Source: an uncultured Bacilli bacterium
GTDB lineage: Bacteria > Bacillota_I > Bacilli_A > RF39 > UBA660
Direction of reading: 5' to 3'
Assembly: GCA_934183185.1 (NCBI GenBank)
Contig: CAKPSO010000015.1
Location: 1 to 35,112, forward strand
Length of the DNA: 35,112 nucleotides
Notes under the pieces: generated by a model
Told to the model about the DNA's origin: nothing
The model's database searches: none
Seen by the model: the letters and a program-made list of their open reading frames with translations, nothing else
Translations under genes and position numbers: made by a program
Shown: in pieces, positions 1 to 7,092 of the stretch
Position numbering within the stretch: position 1 is the stretch's first letter
How the letters are laid out: the number at the start of each line of letters is the position of its first letter

Positions 1-207
1 AGGATAGATCAAGGAATAATTAATGGAGAAAAGAAAAGAGCTAGAGCTGCTGGATTAAGAGAAGGACGTGAAGAAGGCTCAATACAAAAATCTAAAGAAA
101 TAGCCATTAATCTTCTAAAACAAAATCTATCAGTAGAAAATATTTCTGAAGCAACTGGATTATCAATTGATGAAATTAAAGAGCTTGCAAAAGCTCACAA
201 TCAGTAA
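1..207 (+). CDS. Rpn-family (PD-(D/E)XK nuclease/putative transposase) protein, C-terminal fragment
   Basis: The reading frame is open from base 1 and ends at TAA 205-207; only the last 68 residues are in the window. The visible part has the look of the C-terminal tail of the Rpn (recombination-promoting nuclease) / PD-(D/E)XK transposase family: a charged helix rich in EGREEG-type repeats, followed by a small helix-turn-helix-like end (NLLKQNLSVENISEATGLS, then IDEIKEL). The nuclease core would lie upstream of the window, so activity cannot be judged. The last four codons (HNQ and stop) fall inside the 48-bp sequence that recurs at the end of the window. Family assignment is by recognition of the tail only. 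Confidence 0.7.
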   Translation, partial: RIDQGIINGEKKRARAAGLREGREEGSIQKSKEIAINLLKQNLSVENISEATGLSIDEIKELAKAHNQ

Positions 208-242
208 AATTTCCCCAACCCCAGGCTTGACTTGGGGGGGGG
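195..242 (+). repeat. 48-bp direct repeat, copy 1 (ends in a G tract)
   Basis: This stretch is identical to 35065-35112. It includes the last codons of the Rpn-type gene, an imperfect hairpin (CCCCA at 219-223 facing TGGGG at 233-237), the -35-like TTGACT at 227-232, and most of a G10 run at 234-243. Immediately downstream is the -10 of the surface protein gene. The second copy is cut off by the window end after nine G. Confidence 0.9.
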
Positions 243-262
243 GTAATTATGATACAATCATA
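227..262 (+). promoter_or_regulatory. Promoter of surface protein A with G10 tract in the spacer
   Basis: TTGACT (227-232) is a good -35 and TGATACAAT (250-258) is an extended -10 (TGn plus TACAAT). The spacer is 20 bp and contains ten consecutive G (234-243). Loss of three G would give the optimal 17 bp, so slipped-strand change of the tract should change promoter strength. The -10 also lies in a perfect inverted repeat TATGAT-ACA-ATCATA (248-262), a possible operator. The elements are seen; the switching is inferred. Confidence 0.5.
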
Positions 263-293
263 GTAGTAAAACTATAGAAAGTAGTGACCTATT

Positions 294-1715
294 ATGAAAA
301 GAGAATATAAAGTAATTATGTTATTAATATTAGTAATATCGATAGTAGCATTGGTGCTAACATCATCATATGCTCTTTTTTCGTTTGAAGAAAAAGGAAA
401 AGTAGAAAACAAACTAGTAACAGGAACTTATAAACCAGTAGTATATAAAGAAACAATATTAAATGGAACAGATCCAGTATTAAAAGATAACTTAGTACCA
501 ATAAAAATAGCTACTGATGGAGCAGTAAGTAAAGCAGATATAAGTAAAGAATGGTATAACTATGAAAATAAGGAATGGGCTAATGCCGTAATATTAAAAG
601 ATGAATCAATTACTTATAATAATGGAGATACTATACCAGAATCAAATATAGAATCATATTTTGTGTGGATACCTAGATACAAGTATCAAATATTTGATGA
701 AGGAAACTATACAAGTTTAACTAGTATTCAAAATAAAGCTCAAACTATCAATATAGTGTTTGAAAATAAAGATACAACTCCATCAAATGGAACTACTAAA
801 GGTACATGGTTAACCCATCCAGCATTTACCTCATTTGATTCAAATGGATTCTGGGTAGGAAAATTTGAGACAGGTTATTATGGAGCTACAAGTACTAGTG
901 CCGCTCAAGTAAATAGTGTAGATACAAGTAAGATAATAATAAAACCTAATGTATATTCATGGAGAAATATAACTGTAGGTAATATGTTTAAGAATAGTTA
1001 TGATTATAACCGTAATTTAGATTCACATATGATGAAAAATACTGAATGGGGTTGCGTTGCATACCTTCAACATTCAGTATATGGTAGTCAGGCAAGTGTC
1101 AGAGTAAATAATAATGAAGCCCTTATAACAGGATATGCAGCTACAGTTGAACCAACTAAAGGATATAGTTCATCAAGTATAGATGGTAATAGATATGAAT
1201 CAACTTCTTTAGGTAAAGATGGAACATATACGATAAACTATCTAAATAATGATGCTAACGTAGCATCAACTACAGGAAATAGAAGTGGAGTATATGACAT
1301 GTCAGGAGGATCTTGGGAATACACAATGGGCTACACAACAGGAAGTTCTATAGGGATAGGAGGAAGTAGTGGAATAACCAATTTGTATTCTAATTTCTTT
1401 AGTAATAGTACCTATACAAAATATTGGGATAAGTATATATCAACTTCATCCAAGAATTATAGTAGTAGAATTTTAGGAGATGCAACCGGAGAGATGGGAC
1501 CGTTTGGATATGAAATGGATATGGATAATCACTCACGATCTAAATCTAGCTGGTATAAAGATTATGCTGATAATGTATATTCAGATATACCATGGTTTAT
1601 ACGTAGTGGTAATTGGAGTCATGGTATTAGTGCTGGAATATTTGCATTTAATTATCATACAGGGGCAGCTGCTACTTTTTTGTCTTATCGTATTGTCTTA
1701 ACTCCATCAAAATAA
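294..1715 (+). CDS. Exported C-type-lectin/FGE-fold surface protein A
   Basis: The 473-residue protein starts with a SipW-type signal segment (basic MKR, hydrophobic 8-27, then SSYALFS and a TGT at 43-45), as in TasA/camelysin-like exported proteins. Residues 51-473 form a region closely matching the C-terminal two thirds of surface protein B, with features of the formylglycine-generating-enzyme/C-type-lectin fold: GFWVGKFETGY, NTEWGCVAYLQ, YDMSGGSWEY and a terminal SYRIVL. This fold is the usual target domain of diversity-generating retroelements, and the last 40 residues align with the variable-looking end of B; most of the codons that differ there are NNT. Unlike B it lacks the inserted domain after the signal. 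The ribosome site is weak (GAAAGTAG). It probably sits on the cell surface and binds a ligand; no enzymatic role is claimed. Confidence 0.75.
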   Translation: MKREYKVIMLLILVISIVALVLTSSYALFSFEEKGKVENKLVTGTYKPVVYKETILNGTDPVLKDNLVPIKIATDGAVSKADISKEWYNYENKEWANAVILKDESITYNNGDTIPESNIESYFVWIPRYKYQIFDEGNYTSLTSIQNKAQTINIVFENKDTTPSNGTTKGTWLTHPAFTSFDSNGFWVGKFETGYYGATSTSAAQVNSVDTSKIIIKPNVYSWRNITVGNMFKNSYDYNRNLDSHMMKNTEWGCVAYLQHSVYGSQASVRVNNNEALITGYAATVEPTKGYSSSSIDGNRYESTSLGKDGTYTINYLNNDANVASTTGNRSGVYDMSGGSWEYTMGYTTGSSIGIGGSSGITNLYSNFFSNSTYTKYWDKYISTSSKNYSSRILGDATGEMGPFGYEMDMDNHSRSKSSWYKDYADNVYSDIPWFIRSGNWSHGISAGIFAFNYHTGAAATFLSYRIVLTPSK

Positions 1716-1759
1716 TTAAAAAATATAAATTTTTATACTTTTAATAAATTGAGGTAAAT

Positions 1760-1817
1760 AAAATAACTGAATTTCAAATTTTGTCTAGGGCAATTTTTGA
1801 AATTCAGTTATTTTTTT
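1760..1817 (+). terminator. Intrinsic terminator after surface protein A
   Basis: An 18-bp perfect stem (1761-1778 with 1796-1813, containing AACTGAATTTC and its complement) encloses a 17-nt loop and runs into a T7 tract. The stem is unusually long for a terminator. It ends the transcript of surface protein A; in this AT-rich sequence the A-rich left arm may also work in the other direction. Confidence 0.75.
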
Positions 1818-1841
1818 ATGAGAAAATTAAATTTTATTGAT

Positions 1842-2025
1842 TTGCACATTTATTTTTAATATGCTAAAGTGTACACTGAGAAGGGATAATAGGTTATTTT
1901 TAATATTTGTATTATACTCCAATAAGTGTAGGTCATGTTCGTGTATTTAATAAACCTTTCTTCTTTTTCTATTCTCCCTTCTTACATTTTATTTAGTTGA
2001 AAGATATCAAATGGTGTCTTTTTTT
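1842..2025 (+). ncRNA. Candidate structured small RNA with own promoter and terminator
   Basis: The stretch 1716-2064 holds no gene except this candidate. A promoter TTGCAC (1842-1847), 17-bp spacer, TGC-TAAAGT (1862-1870) predicts a start near 1877. From there 1877-1892 pairs with 1969-1984 in 15 of 16 positions (one mismatch, one G-U), followed inward by GGTTATT (1892-1898) with AATAAACC (1949-1956). The far end is a 9-bp hairpin (2000-2008 with 2013-2021) and a T7 tract, a good terminator. The result is a rod-like RNA of roughly 150 nt with an asymmetric internal loop, reminiscent of 6S RNA in layout but shorter. It could instead be a leader with terminator for the gene at 2065. No known riboswitch motif was recognised. 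Confidence 0.4.
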
Positions 2026-2064
2026 CTTTAACTATAAATAAAATTATATAGAGGTGGAAAGCAT

Positions 2065-2358
2065 ATGAGTCTAATACCTAATGTATCAGCTAAAACTTTT
2101 TCATTTAGTGCTGTTATAGTAGGTTATCTTTTAATAGATGATATGACAGCTAATGAACAAAATGCCTTAGGAAACTGGCTAATGCTAGTAGCTCAAGTGT
2201 TATCAACAAATGCTTTCTATAAACAAGTGCAACAAGAAAGAGGAATAACTAATAATAAAGGCTTTAATCCAAGCAACCAAGAAACCATAGATATGTTAGA
2301 AAAGATGATTAATGCCCTAATAGAAGAGGTAAATGAATTAAAGAAGAATATTATTTAA
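2065..2358 (+). CDS. Uncharacterised 97-aa protein with one hydrophobic segment
   Basis: The start is supported by GAGGTGG at 2052-2058. The protein begins MSLIPNVSAKTFSFS, has a hydrophobic stretch at about 12-25 and a second weaker one at about 38-48, and ends in an acidic/basic amphipathic helix (about 71-95) that could form a coiled coil. I do not recognise the family. The gene is preceded by the terminator hairpin at 2000-2025, so it may be attenuated or have a weak promoter of its own. Its stop overlaps the convergent dgkA stop by 8 bp, with no separate terminator between them. Confidence 0.6.
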   Translation: MSLIPNVSAKTFSFSAVIVGYLLIDDMTANEQNALGNWLMLVAQVLSTNAFYKQVQQERGITNNKGFNPSNQETIDMLEKMINALIEEVNELKKNII

Positions 2359-2716
2359 ATAGAGATATGCACTTTGGCATAAATATTATTAACCCAATTA
2401 TGCTAGCAGCAATAGCTTGAACTAAAACCGCTCCAGCAGCTGAATCCTTAATTATTTTAGCTTTATCATTTATCTCTGGCATTACCAAATCTACTACTGT
2501 TTCAATAGCAGTATTAATCATTTCACTACCAATTACTAAAGCAAATAATATAATACAGGTAAACCACTCTATAGTATTTATTTTAAAAACAATACCCAAT
2601 ATAATAACTAATATCATCATCATAATATGTATTTTCATATTACGTTCTTTTTTTATTACAGTTCCAATTCCTTGAAAAGCATACTTAAAACTACTAATTA
2701 AATTTTTATTTTTCAT
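2351..2716 (-). CDS. dgkA: Diacylglycerol/undecaprenol kinase family (DgkA)
   Basis: A 121-residue integral membrane protein of the DgkA family. Seen: ERNMKIH (24-30), the family signature SEMINTAIE (64-72) with the catalytic and metal-binding acidic residues, and KDSAAGAVL (90-98), with three hydrophobic segments. In Gram-positive bacteria this family phosphorylates undecaprenol (and/or diacylglycerol) at the membrane, feeding the lipid carrier used for wall and polysaccharide synthesis. It is translationally coupled to the upstream PAP2 phosphatase gene (11-bp overlap), a pairing consistent with recycling of the polyprenyl carrier. The ribosome site TAGGAG precedes the ATG. Confidence 0.9.
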   Translation of the reverse strand: MKNKNLISSFKYAFQGIGTVIKKERNMKIHIMMMILVIILGIVFKINTIEWFTCIILFALVIGSEMINTAIETVVDLVMPEINDKAKIIKDSAAGAVLVQAIAASIIGLIIFMPKCISLFK

Positions 2717-3356
2717 AATCTTTACTCCTAAATATAATTTTATTAACTAAATTAATATAAATAACTAAATATGATATTGATAATAAGAAACCAGCAACAA
2801 CATCACTTGTATAATGAACTCCAAGATATATTCTACTAATTCCAATTAATAGAATAAGAATACTTAAAACACTAATTAAAGAATACTTTAAATATTTGTT
2901 ACTAACATATTTATAAATTAAATATATTAAATAACCATAAAATGCCATACTAATCATAGAATGCCCAGACGGAAAACTATATCCTGTTTCATTTATTATT
3001 GTATATTCTGTCGGCCTAGGTCTTTGAACAATATATTTAAATAGTTGATTCAATATAGTTATTATTACTAAATTACTTATAATAGAACATCCAACTTTTT
3101 TATTCTTAATTCCGATAATTAATATAATAGTTATAGGTATTATAAATATTATTCCTCCAAAATTAGTAATAAATTTAGCTATTGGTGTAGCAAGATCAGA
3201 TATTAAATAGGTTGATACTAAATGATAACCAATAATATCACCCTCCATTATTTCTTTTTTAAATACATCTTCTGTTAATTCTAATACTCCAATTAAACAT
3301 ATAAATATAAGTATTATCTGATAATTCTTTTTTATAAACTGTATTATCTTTTCCAT
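2706..3356 (-). CDS. PAP2-family membrane phosphatase
   Basis: A 216-residue polytopic membrane protein with the three phosphatase motifs: KYIVQRPRP (107-115), PSGH (129-132) and SRIYLGVHYTSD (174-185), giving the usual Lys/Arg, Ser-Gly-His and Arg/His/Asp catalytic set. Members dephosphorylate lipid phosphates such as undecaprenyl pyrophosphate or phosphatidic acid on the outer face of the membrane. It forms an operon with dgkA. An AAGGAG site lies just before the ATG. The exact substrate cannot be told from sequence; undecaprenyl pyrophosphate is the favoured guess because of the neighbouring kinase. Confidence 0.9.
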   Translation of the reverse strand: MEKIIQFIKKNYQIILIFICLIGVLELTEDVFKKEIMEGDIIGYHLVSTYLISDLATPIAKFITNFGGIIFIIPITIILIIGIKNKKVGCSIISNLVIITILNQLFKYIVQRPRPTEYTIINETGYSFPSGHSMISMAFYGYLIYLIYKYVSNKYLKYSLISVLSILILLIGISRIYLGVHYTSDVVAGFLLSISYLVIYINLVNKIIFRSKDYEK

Positions 3357-3460
3357 ATATACTCCTTAATATATTATCCATAAATATTATACTATATAAT
3401 TATTAATTTATAAAAGCCTTAAATTACTATAATAACTCCACACACTTTAAATATTAATAT

Positions 3461-3490
3461 AAAAAAACACTAGACTACTTAATCTAGTGT
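3461..3490 (-). terminator. Intrinsic terminator of the OLD-like gene
   Basis: On the minus strand, ACACTAGA (3490-3483) pairs perfectly with TCTAGTGT (3474-3467) around an 8-nt loop and is followed by T7 (3467-3461). It lies downstream of the OLD-like gene and upstream of the PAP2 gene. Confidence 0.8.
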
Positions 3491-3498
3491 TCTTAATA

Positions 3499-3557
3499 AC
3501 TATTTGGTACGGACAAATAGTATATCCGAAACTTTAGGAATAGTTGATAAACAACTA
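3499..3557. repeat. Two further inverted repeats in the 3357-3626 gap
   Basis: ACTATTTG (3499-3506) and CAAATAGT (3514-3521) form an 8-bp stem with loop GTACGGA; TAGTTG (3541-3546) and CAACTA (3552-3557) form a second stem. With the terminator at 3461-3490 this makes three hairpins in about 100 bp. No gene is visible in this gap. They may be a structured RNA 3' end or the remains of an element boundary. Confidence 0.45.
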
Positions 3558-3626
3558 ATCACTAGATACATTTTACCATAGATATAGTTTATTTCAACAT
3601 TTTTTAGTAAAATTTGTATAACTTTT

Positions 3627-4801
3627 TTAATCTTTTACAATTGGAAAATATTTCTCATAATCATTATAATTTGTTAAGTAATCTAAAAATTTTGGTAAAT
3701 TTCCTTTATCTCCATTATATCCAATTTCTTTTTCTAAAATTTCACTGAACATATAATATTTGTTTTTTTGCAATTCAGTATTAATCTTATTATTAGTTTC
3801 ATCACTAGATTTATCTTCATCAAATAATAAAACTACATCAATTTCTAAATCTTTAAATATCTCAATAAACGGAAAATAATGTGGTTTACCATAGCAAGGG
3901 AATATACTATATTGTTCAAATTGTTTTCCAGCTTTATTTAATACTTTCTTTAAAAATAATTGATCATTTATACCTTCAACTATATATACTTTAGTTGAAA
4001 AAAGTGCATTCATAAATTCTTTTTTATGAATCTCTAATATATTATTTTTTAGTTTTACTTCATTATAATATGTTTTTGAATTTGAATATAGATTTTCTAT
4101 ATTAATCGTACTAGGCAAGGAGTTTGCTGCTTTTTTGAAATTTATTATTTTAGGTCCTTTGTATTCGAAATCATTAAAAATATATAAATTATCAAAATCA
4201 ATGTTTAACATATTTAATAATTCAGGTGAATGAGTTGCTATATGCACATCTTTAGTCTCACTTAATTTATTTATTAGATTTGCAGTTATATTAAGCATAG
4301 ATGGATGAGAATGATTTTCAGGTTCATCTAAAAGTATAAATTGTTTATTACTTTTTTCAATTAATCTAAGCAAAAAATGTAATTTTTGACCACTTCCCAT
4401 ACTTGCTTTTAAATCATCAGCATTTATTTTTACTAGTTTTTTATATTCTCTGGTTTTTTGTGGTGCAATAACATTCTTCGTTCTTTTATGAGAATTTAAA
4501 TTTAATGTTTCATCCATTAATTCATTGTACATATCTGAATTATCTTTAATAAGAGTATCTAGTTTGTTTTCAAATTGTTTCTGTATACTTGTTAATTCAT
4601 CATCAACTAGCAACTCAGTTATGATATAATCCATTAAAAAGGAATTGTTAAGAGTATCTTTCATTTCATCAGCAAAAACTAATTCTGATCCTAACTAATA
4701 ACATCTTTTCTATCATTATCTTCATCAAATAATGATTTTTTAATTCTTTCTAGTTCGTAAGTTTTTCCATACCCGTTTGGTCCAATAAATATTTTTAACA
4801 T
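3627..4801 (-). pseudogene. OLD-like AAA ATPase/TOPRIM protein, frameshifted
   Basis: Two frames together encode one protein. The first starts at ATG 4801 and carries the Walker A loop GPNGYGKT (residues 7-14) but stops at TAG 4693-4691. The other frame opens directly after its own stop (TAG 4697-4695) and reads LGSELVFADE into the 345-residue remainder. That part has an ABC-type signature (ASMGSGQK), Walker B ILLDEPENH, H-loop ATHSPE, and a C-terminal TOPRIM-like domain (IVEGINDQLFL and LLFDEDKS). The fold is that of OLD-family ATP-dependent nucleases, which in several phage-defence systems act on DNA. A one-base indel near 4694 splits the Walker A from the rest, so the gene is inactive unless the shift is a sequencing error or recoded. 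It is also short for the family. Confidence 0.75.
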
Positions 4802-4819
4802 AATTCACTCCTAACTACT

Positions 4820-4867
4820 AAAAAAGAGCATAGTAATCCTTATTTGTATTAATAAGTCTTTACTAGC
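4820..4867 (-). terminator. Terminator between the 308-aa gene and the OLD-like gene
   Basis: On the minus strand GCTAGTAA (4867-4860) pairs with TTACTATGC (4836-4828, one bulged base), an inner CTTATT/AATAAG stem extends it, and a T6 tract follows (4825-4820). It should separate transcription of the two minus-strand genes. Confidence 0.55.
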
Positions 4868-4880
4868 CCTTATTTTTTTA

Positions 4881-5853
4881 TTATCTATTTTTATTAAACA
4901 TTCTTTTCGCTAATCTTTTTATTCCTTTAGATTCTTCTTTTGGTTGTTCTTTTTTTTGATACACCTTCAACTGTCCAATATGAATGTTCTTCGCCATCTT
5001 CATCGACATAAGTTTTTAAAACATATTCCCATTTTTCACCATTAGTGTAATCTCTATGAATTATTTCATCAATTTGTTCTGCAGATAATGTAAGGCCTAA
5101 TTCTTTATTAAATTCATTTATAAATCTTTTTGCTCTTTCATATCCTCTTTCAGGAATAGTATTTCTTGAATATAATAATTTAAGTGCAACTAATTGTAAA
5201 ATTCTATGTCTTAATTCCATATCACGATTATGATCATAAACACACTCTTTTAATTCGGTAAAATCTAATTCATCAATATATTTTTTATTAAAAATTGATA
5301 ATAATTCATCTAAATTTATATTTTCATCATTATCTATGTATTCTTCTAACTCATAGTCTTTTGATACTTCACCAGTCATATGATCAGCATGAAGTAAAAA
5401 ATATGATGCTTTACCAAGCAATGGATTACATTCTTCTTCATTTTTTCTATCTATTCTCATAAATATTTGAACTTTCCAGTCAACTTCTTTACCATTTTTA
5501 TAAATTGGATGTTGTCCCCAACCTTTTGCTCTATATCCACATTCCATTAAACATAATTGATTATGTGGTAATCTTAGTAATTGTCTAATATTCATTACAT
5601 CAGAAATTCTCTTAATATCTTGAAAGTTCATATGTCTAGTTCCTTCAAAATATTCTAATTCTCTTTCAGGATACTTGATTTCATACCAATTAACAATATT
5701 ATTAATTAATTCTTGTAATTCTTCTGTTTCCATAAAACAATGATAACCATCTTTTATTGAGGCTTTTAACCAATTTAAAAAATCTTTATTTTTTTCTATT
5801 TCATAATCTTTTGTGTCTTGTTCATAAAATCTTTCTGTTTGTGCAATAGTCAT
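4881..5853 (-). CDS. Uncharacterised 308-aa protein with A8 slippery tract near its end
   Basis: I do not recognise this family. The normal frame runs 5853 to 4927 (308 residues), mostly helical and charged, without membrane segments, with a conserved-looking core containing CLMECGYRAKGWGQHP and WKVQIFMRID. Near the 3' end an A8 run (4957-4950 on the minus strand) is followed in frame by a short basic tail and stop. One base less would instead read KEQPKEESKGIKRLAKRMFN and end at TAA 4883-4881, a more protein-like end; both endings are possible through slippage or an indel. The ribosome site GGGAGG is strong and a promoter sits at 5882-5909. Neighbours are decayed accessory genes, so an element-borne role is likely. 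Confidence 0.6.
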
Positions 5854-5881
5854 TACAAAACCTCCCTTTGTCTAGTCACTT

Positions 5882-5909
5882 ATTATATCATACTTTTTTT
5901 CTATTTGAA
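5882..5909 (-). promoter_or_regulatory. Promoter of the 308-aa gene
   Basis: On the minus strand the extended -10 TGATATAAT (5890-5882) is preceded by TTCAAA (5909-5904) with a 16-bp spacer. The start would lie about 20 bases before the GGGAGG ribosome site. Confidence 0.55.
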
Positions 5910-5924
5910 CCATTATTTTACTAA

Positions 5925-6768
5925 TTATCTTTCAAAATCATCTTTTTCTTTACTTAAATCTAATTCTTCGATATCGTCTTCAGCTAAAACATTATCTTCA
6001 TACATATCATTAACAACATCAATATATTCATCATCTTTATCATACCAACTATGAAGTTTATCATGTAAGAAAGATATTAATTTATTGAATTTATCTTCCC
6101 AATAATCCAGTGTATTTTTTAAATCGTGAATTTTAGATTTTAAAAATGATATTTCATTATCTTTTTCATTAATTGTATCGTTTAAGGTCTTAACTCTTAA
6201 ATTAAGTGCTTCATTATTTTCAGTAAGAGTTTTAATCTTATTATTTTTATCTTTTAATTGTTCGTGAGCATTAACTAATGTATTAGATAGAGTTTGAATT
6301 TTATCATATTCTTTGCTAGTATTATCTACTTGTTCGATAAAGTCGATAAAAGAATCTTTATCTTCTTTTGATAAAATATAATTATCTTTATTTAATTTAG
6401 ATGTCTTTAATTTATAAATTTTATCTTTTATGTCTTTAGAGTTCTGTTTCAACTCTGAAGATTTTTTGCTTGCTTGTTTTAAGTTTTCAGTATTCTTTTC
6501 AATTTGTTTCTTCATCTCAATATAATTATCCATATCAGATATATTCTTCTTCTGTAAATATTGAATCAATATCTGCTTTTCTAATTCTATCTTTTTTATT
6601 ATTTAATGATTTTAATTCTTTTTCATATTCTTGTTTTGGATTATCTAATTTGGACTTTAATACTGGTAAGAAAAATTCATTAACAACATTATCATATTCT
6701 AATATATCTGATAGTAGTGTTTTAACCGAATTTTCAATAGGTAATTCTTCTTTAATAATATTTACCAT
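5925..6768 (-). pseudogene. Split coiled-coil gene, possibly a Mob/Pre relaxase remnant
   Basis: A frame starting at ATG 6768 (behind AAAGGATGG) encodes 77 residues and stops at TGA 6537-6535; a second frame, open from at least 6569 to 5925, continues the same protein with 214 residues. The junction (IFTEEEYI against SDMDNYIEMKKQ) indicates a one-base frameshift. The combined product is nearly all coiled coil (heptads through the middle of the second frame) with a C-terminal segment ending in KDDFER that resembles tails of MobV-type plasmid mobilisation proteins; the part KKDRIRKADIDSIFTEEEY also recalls the coiled-coil arm of large serine recombinases. No catalytic relaxase or recombinase domain is present, so function is probably lost or structural. 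Confidence 0.5.
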
Positions 6769-6812
6769 AATACCATCCTTTCTTTTTAAAGTAGGATAGT
6801 TTTCTAAAACAC

Positions 6813-6841
6813 AAAAAAACTAATCCATTTCTGAATTAGTT
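6813..6841 (-). terminator. Terminator downstream of tRNA-Met
   Basis: On the minus strand AACTAATTCA (6841-6832) pairs with TGGATTAGTT (6827-6818; one G-U pair) around a GAAA tetraloop, followed by T7. It directly follows the tRNA gene. Confidence 0.85.
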
Positions 6842-6883
6842 ATTTATCAAACTCAAACATAAAAGTTCGAGCAGAATTCCTCT

Positions 6884-6960
6884 TGGTAGCGAGAGGGGGG
6901 ATCGAACCCTCGACCTTTCGGGTATGAACCGAACGCTCTAGCCAGCTGAGCTACCTCGCC
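6884..6960 (-). tRNA. tRNA-Met (CAT), elongator type
   Basis: A 77-nt cloverleaf with encoded CCA. Seen on the minus strand: acceptor GGCGAGG with a closing G-T wobble, D arm GCTC-AGCTGGCTA-GAGC, anticodon stem TTCGG/CCGAA around TTCATAC, T loop TTCGATC, and 3' end ACCA. The anticodon is CAT and the sequence closely resembles Bacillus elongator tRNA-Met. The T stem contains one A-C mismatch (GAGGG against CCCCC), which is unusual. It has its own promoter and terminator, and its 3' end faces the decayed accessory block. Confidence 0.93.
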
Positions 6961-6979
6961 ATGTCAATCAAACATCATT

Positions 6980-7008
6980 ATTGTATCAAATTAAAATTTA
7001 TTATGCAA
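6980..7008 (-). promoter_or_regulatory. Promoter of tRNA-Met
   Basis: On the minus strand TTGCAT (7008-7003), a 17-bp spacer and TACAAT (6985-6980). The start would lie about 13 bases before the mature 5' end. This region (6769-7092, between genes) otherwise holds only the tRNA, its terminator and the promoter of the next gene. Confidence 0.75.
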
Positions 7009-7041
7009 TACCTTTTTTATAAAAAATCTTCTATTTTTATT

Positions 7042-7068
7042 TTGGTTTTTTTTCATATATGTTATACT
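7042..7068 (+). promoter_or_regulatory. Promoter of the thioredoxin-like gene
   Basis: TGT-TATACT (7060-7068) is an extended -10; TTGGTT (7042-7047) is a weak -35 with a 15-bp spacer. It places the start just upstream of the AAGGTAGGTG ribosome site and rules out the longer upstream frame. Confidence 0.6.
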
Positions 7069-7092
7069 AATAACAGTAAGGTAGGTGCAATT

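Noticed and set aside
1875..1890. TPP-riboswitch-like CTGAGA
   Set aside because: The second conserved half of the TPP aptamer is absent and the folding is different.
3499..3521. Possible attachment site matching the tRNA-Met 3' end (TTGGTA followed by CG)
   Set aside because: Only a handful of bases agree and not in register; too little for an integration repeat.
6961..7092. Upstream extension of the thioredoxin-like frame
   Set aside because: The codons overlap the tRNA promoter and precede the gene's own promoter; the ATG at 7093 has a ribosome site and gives a clean signal peptide.
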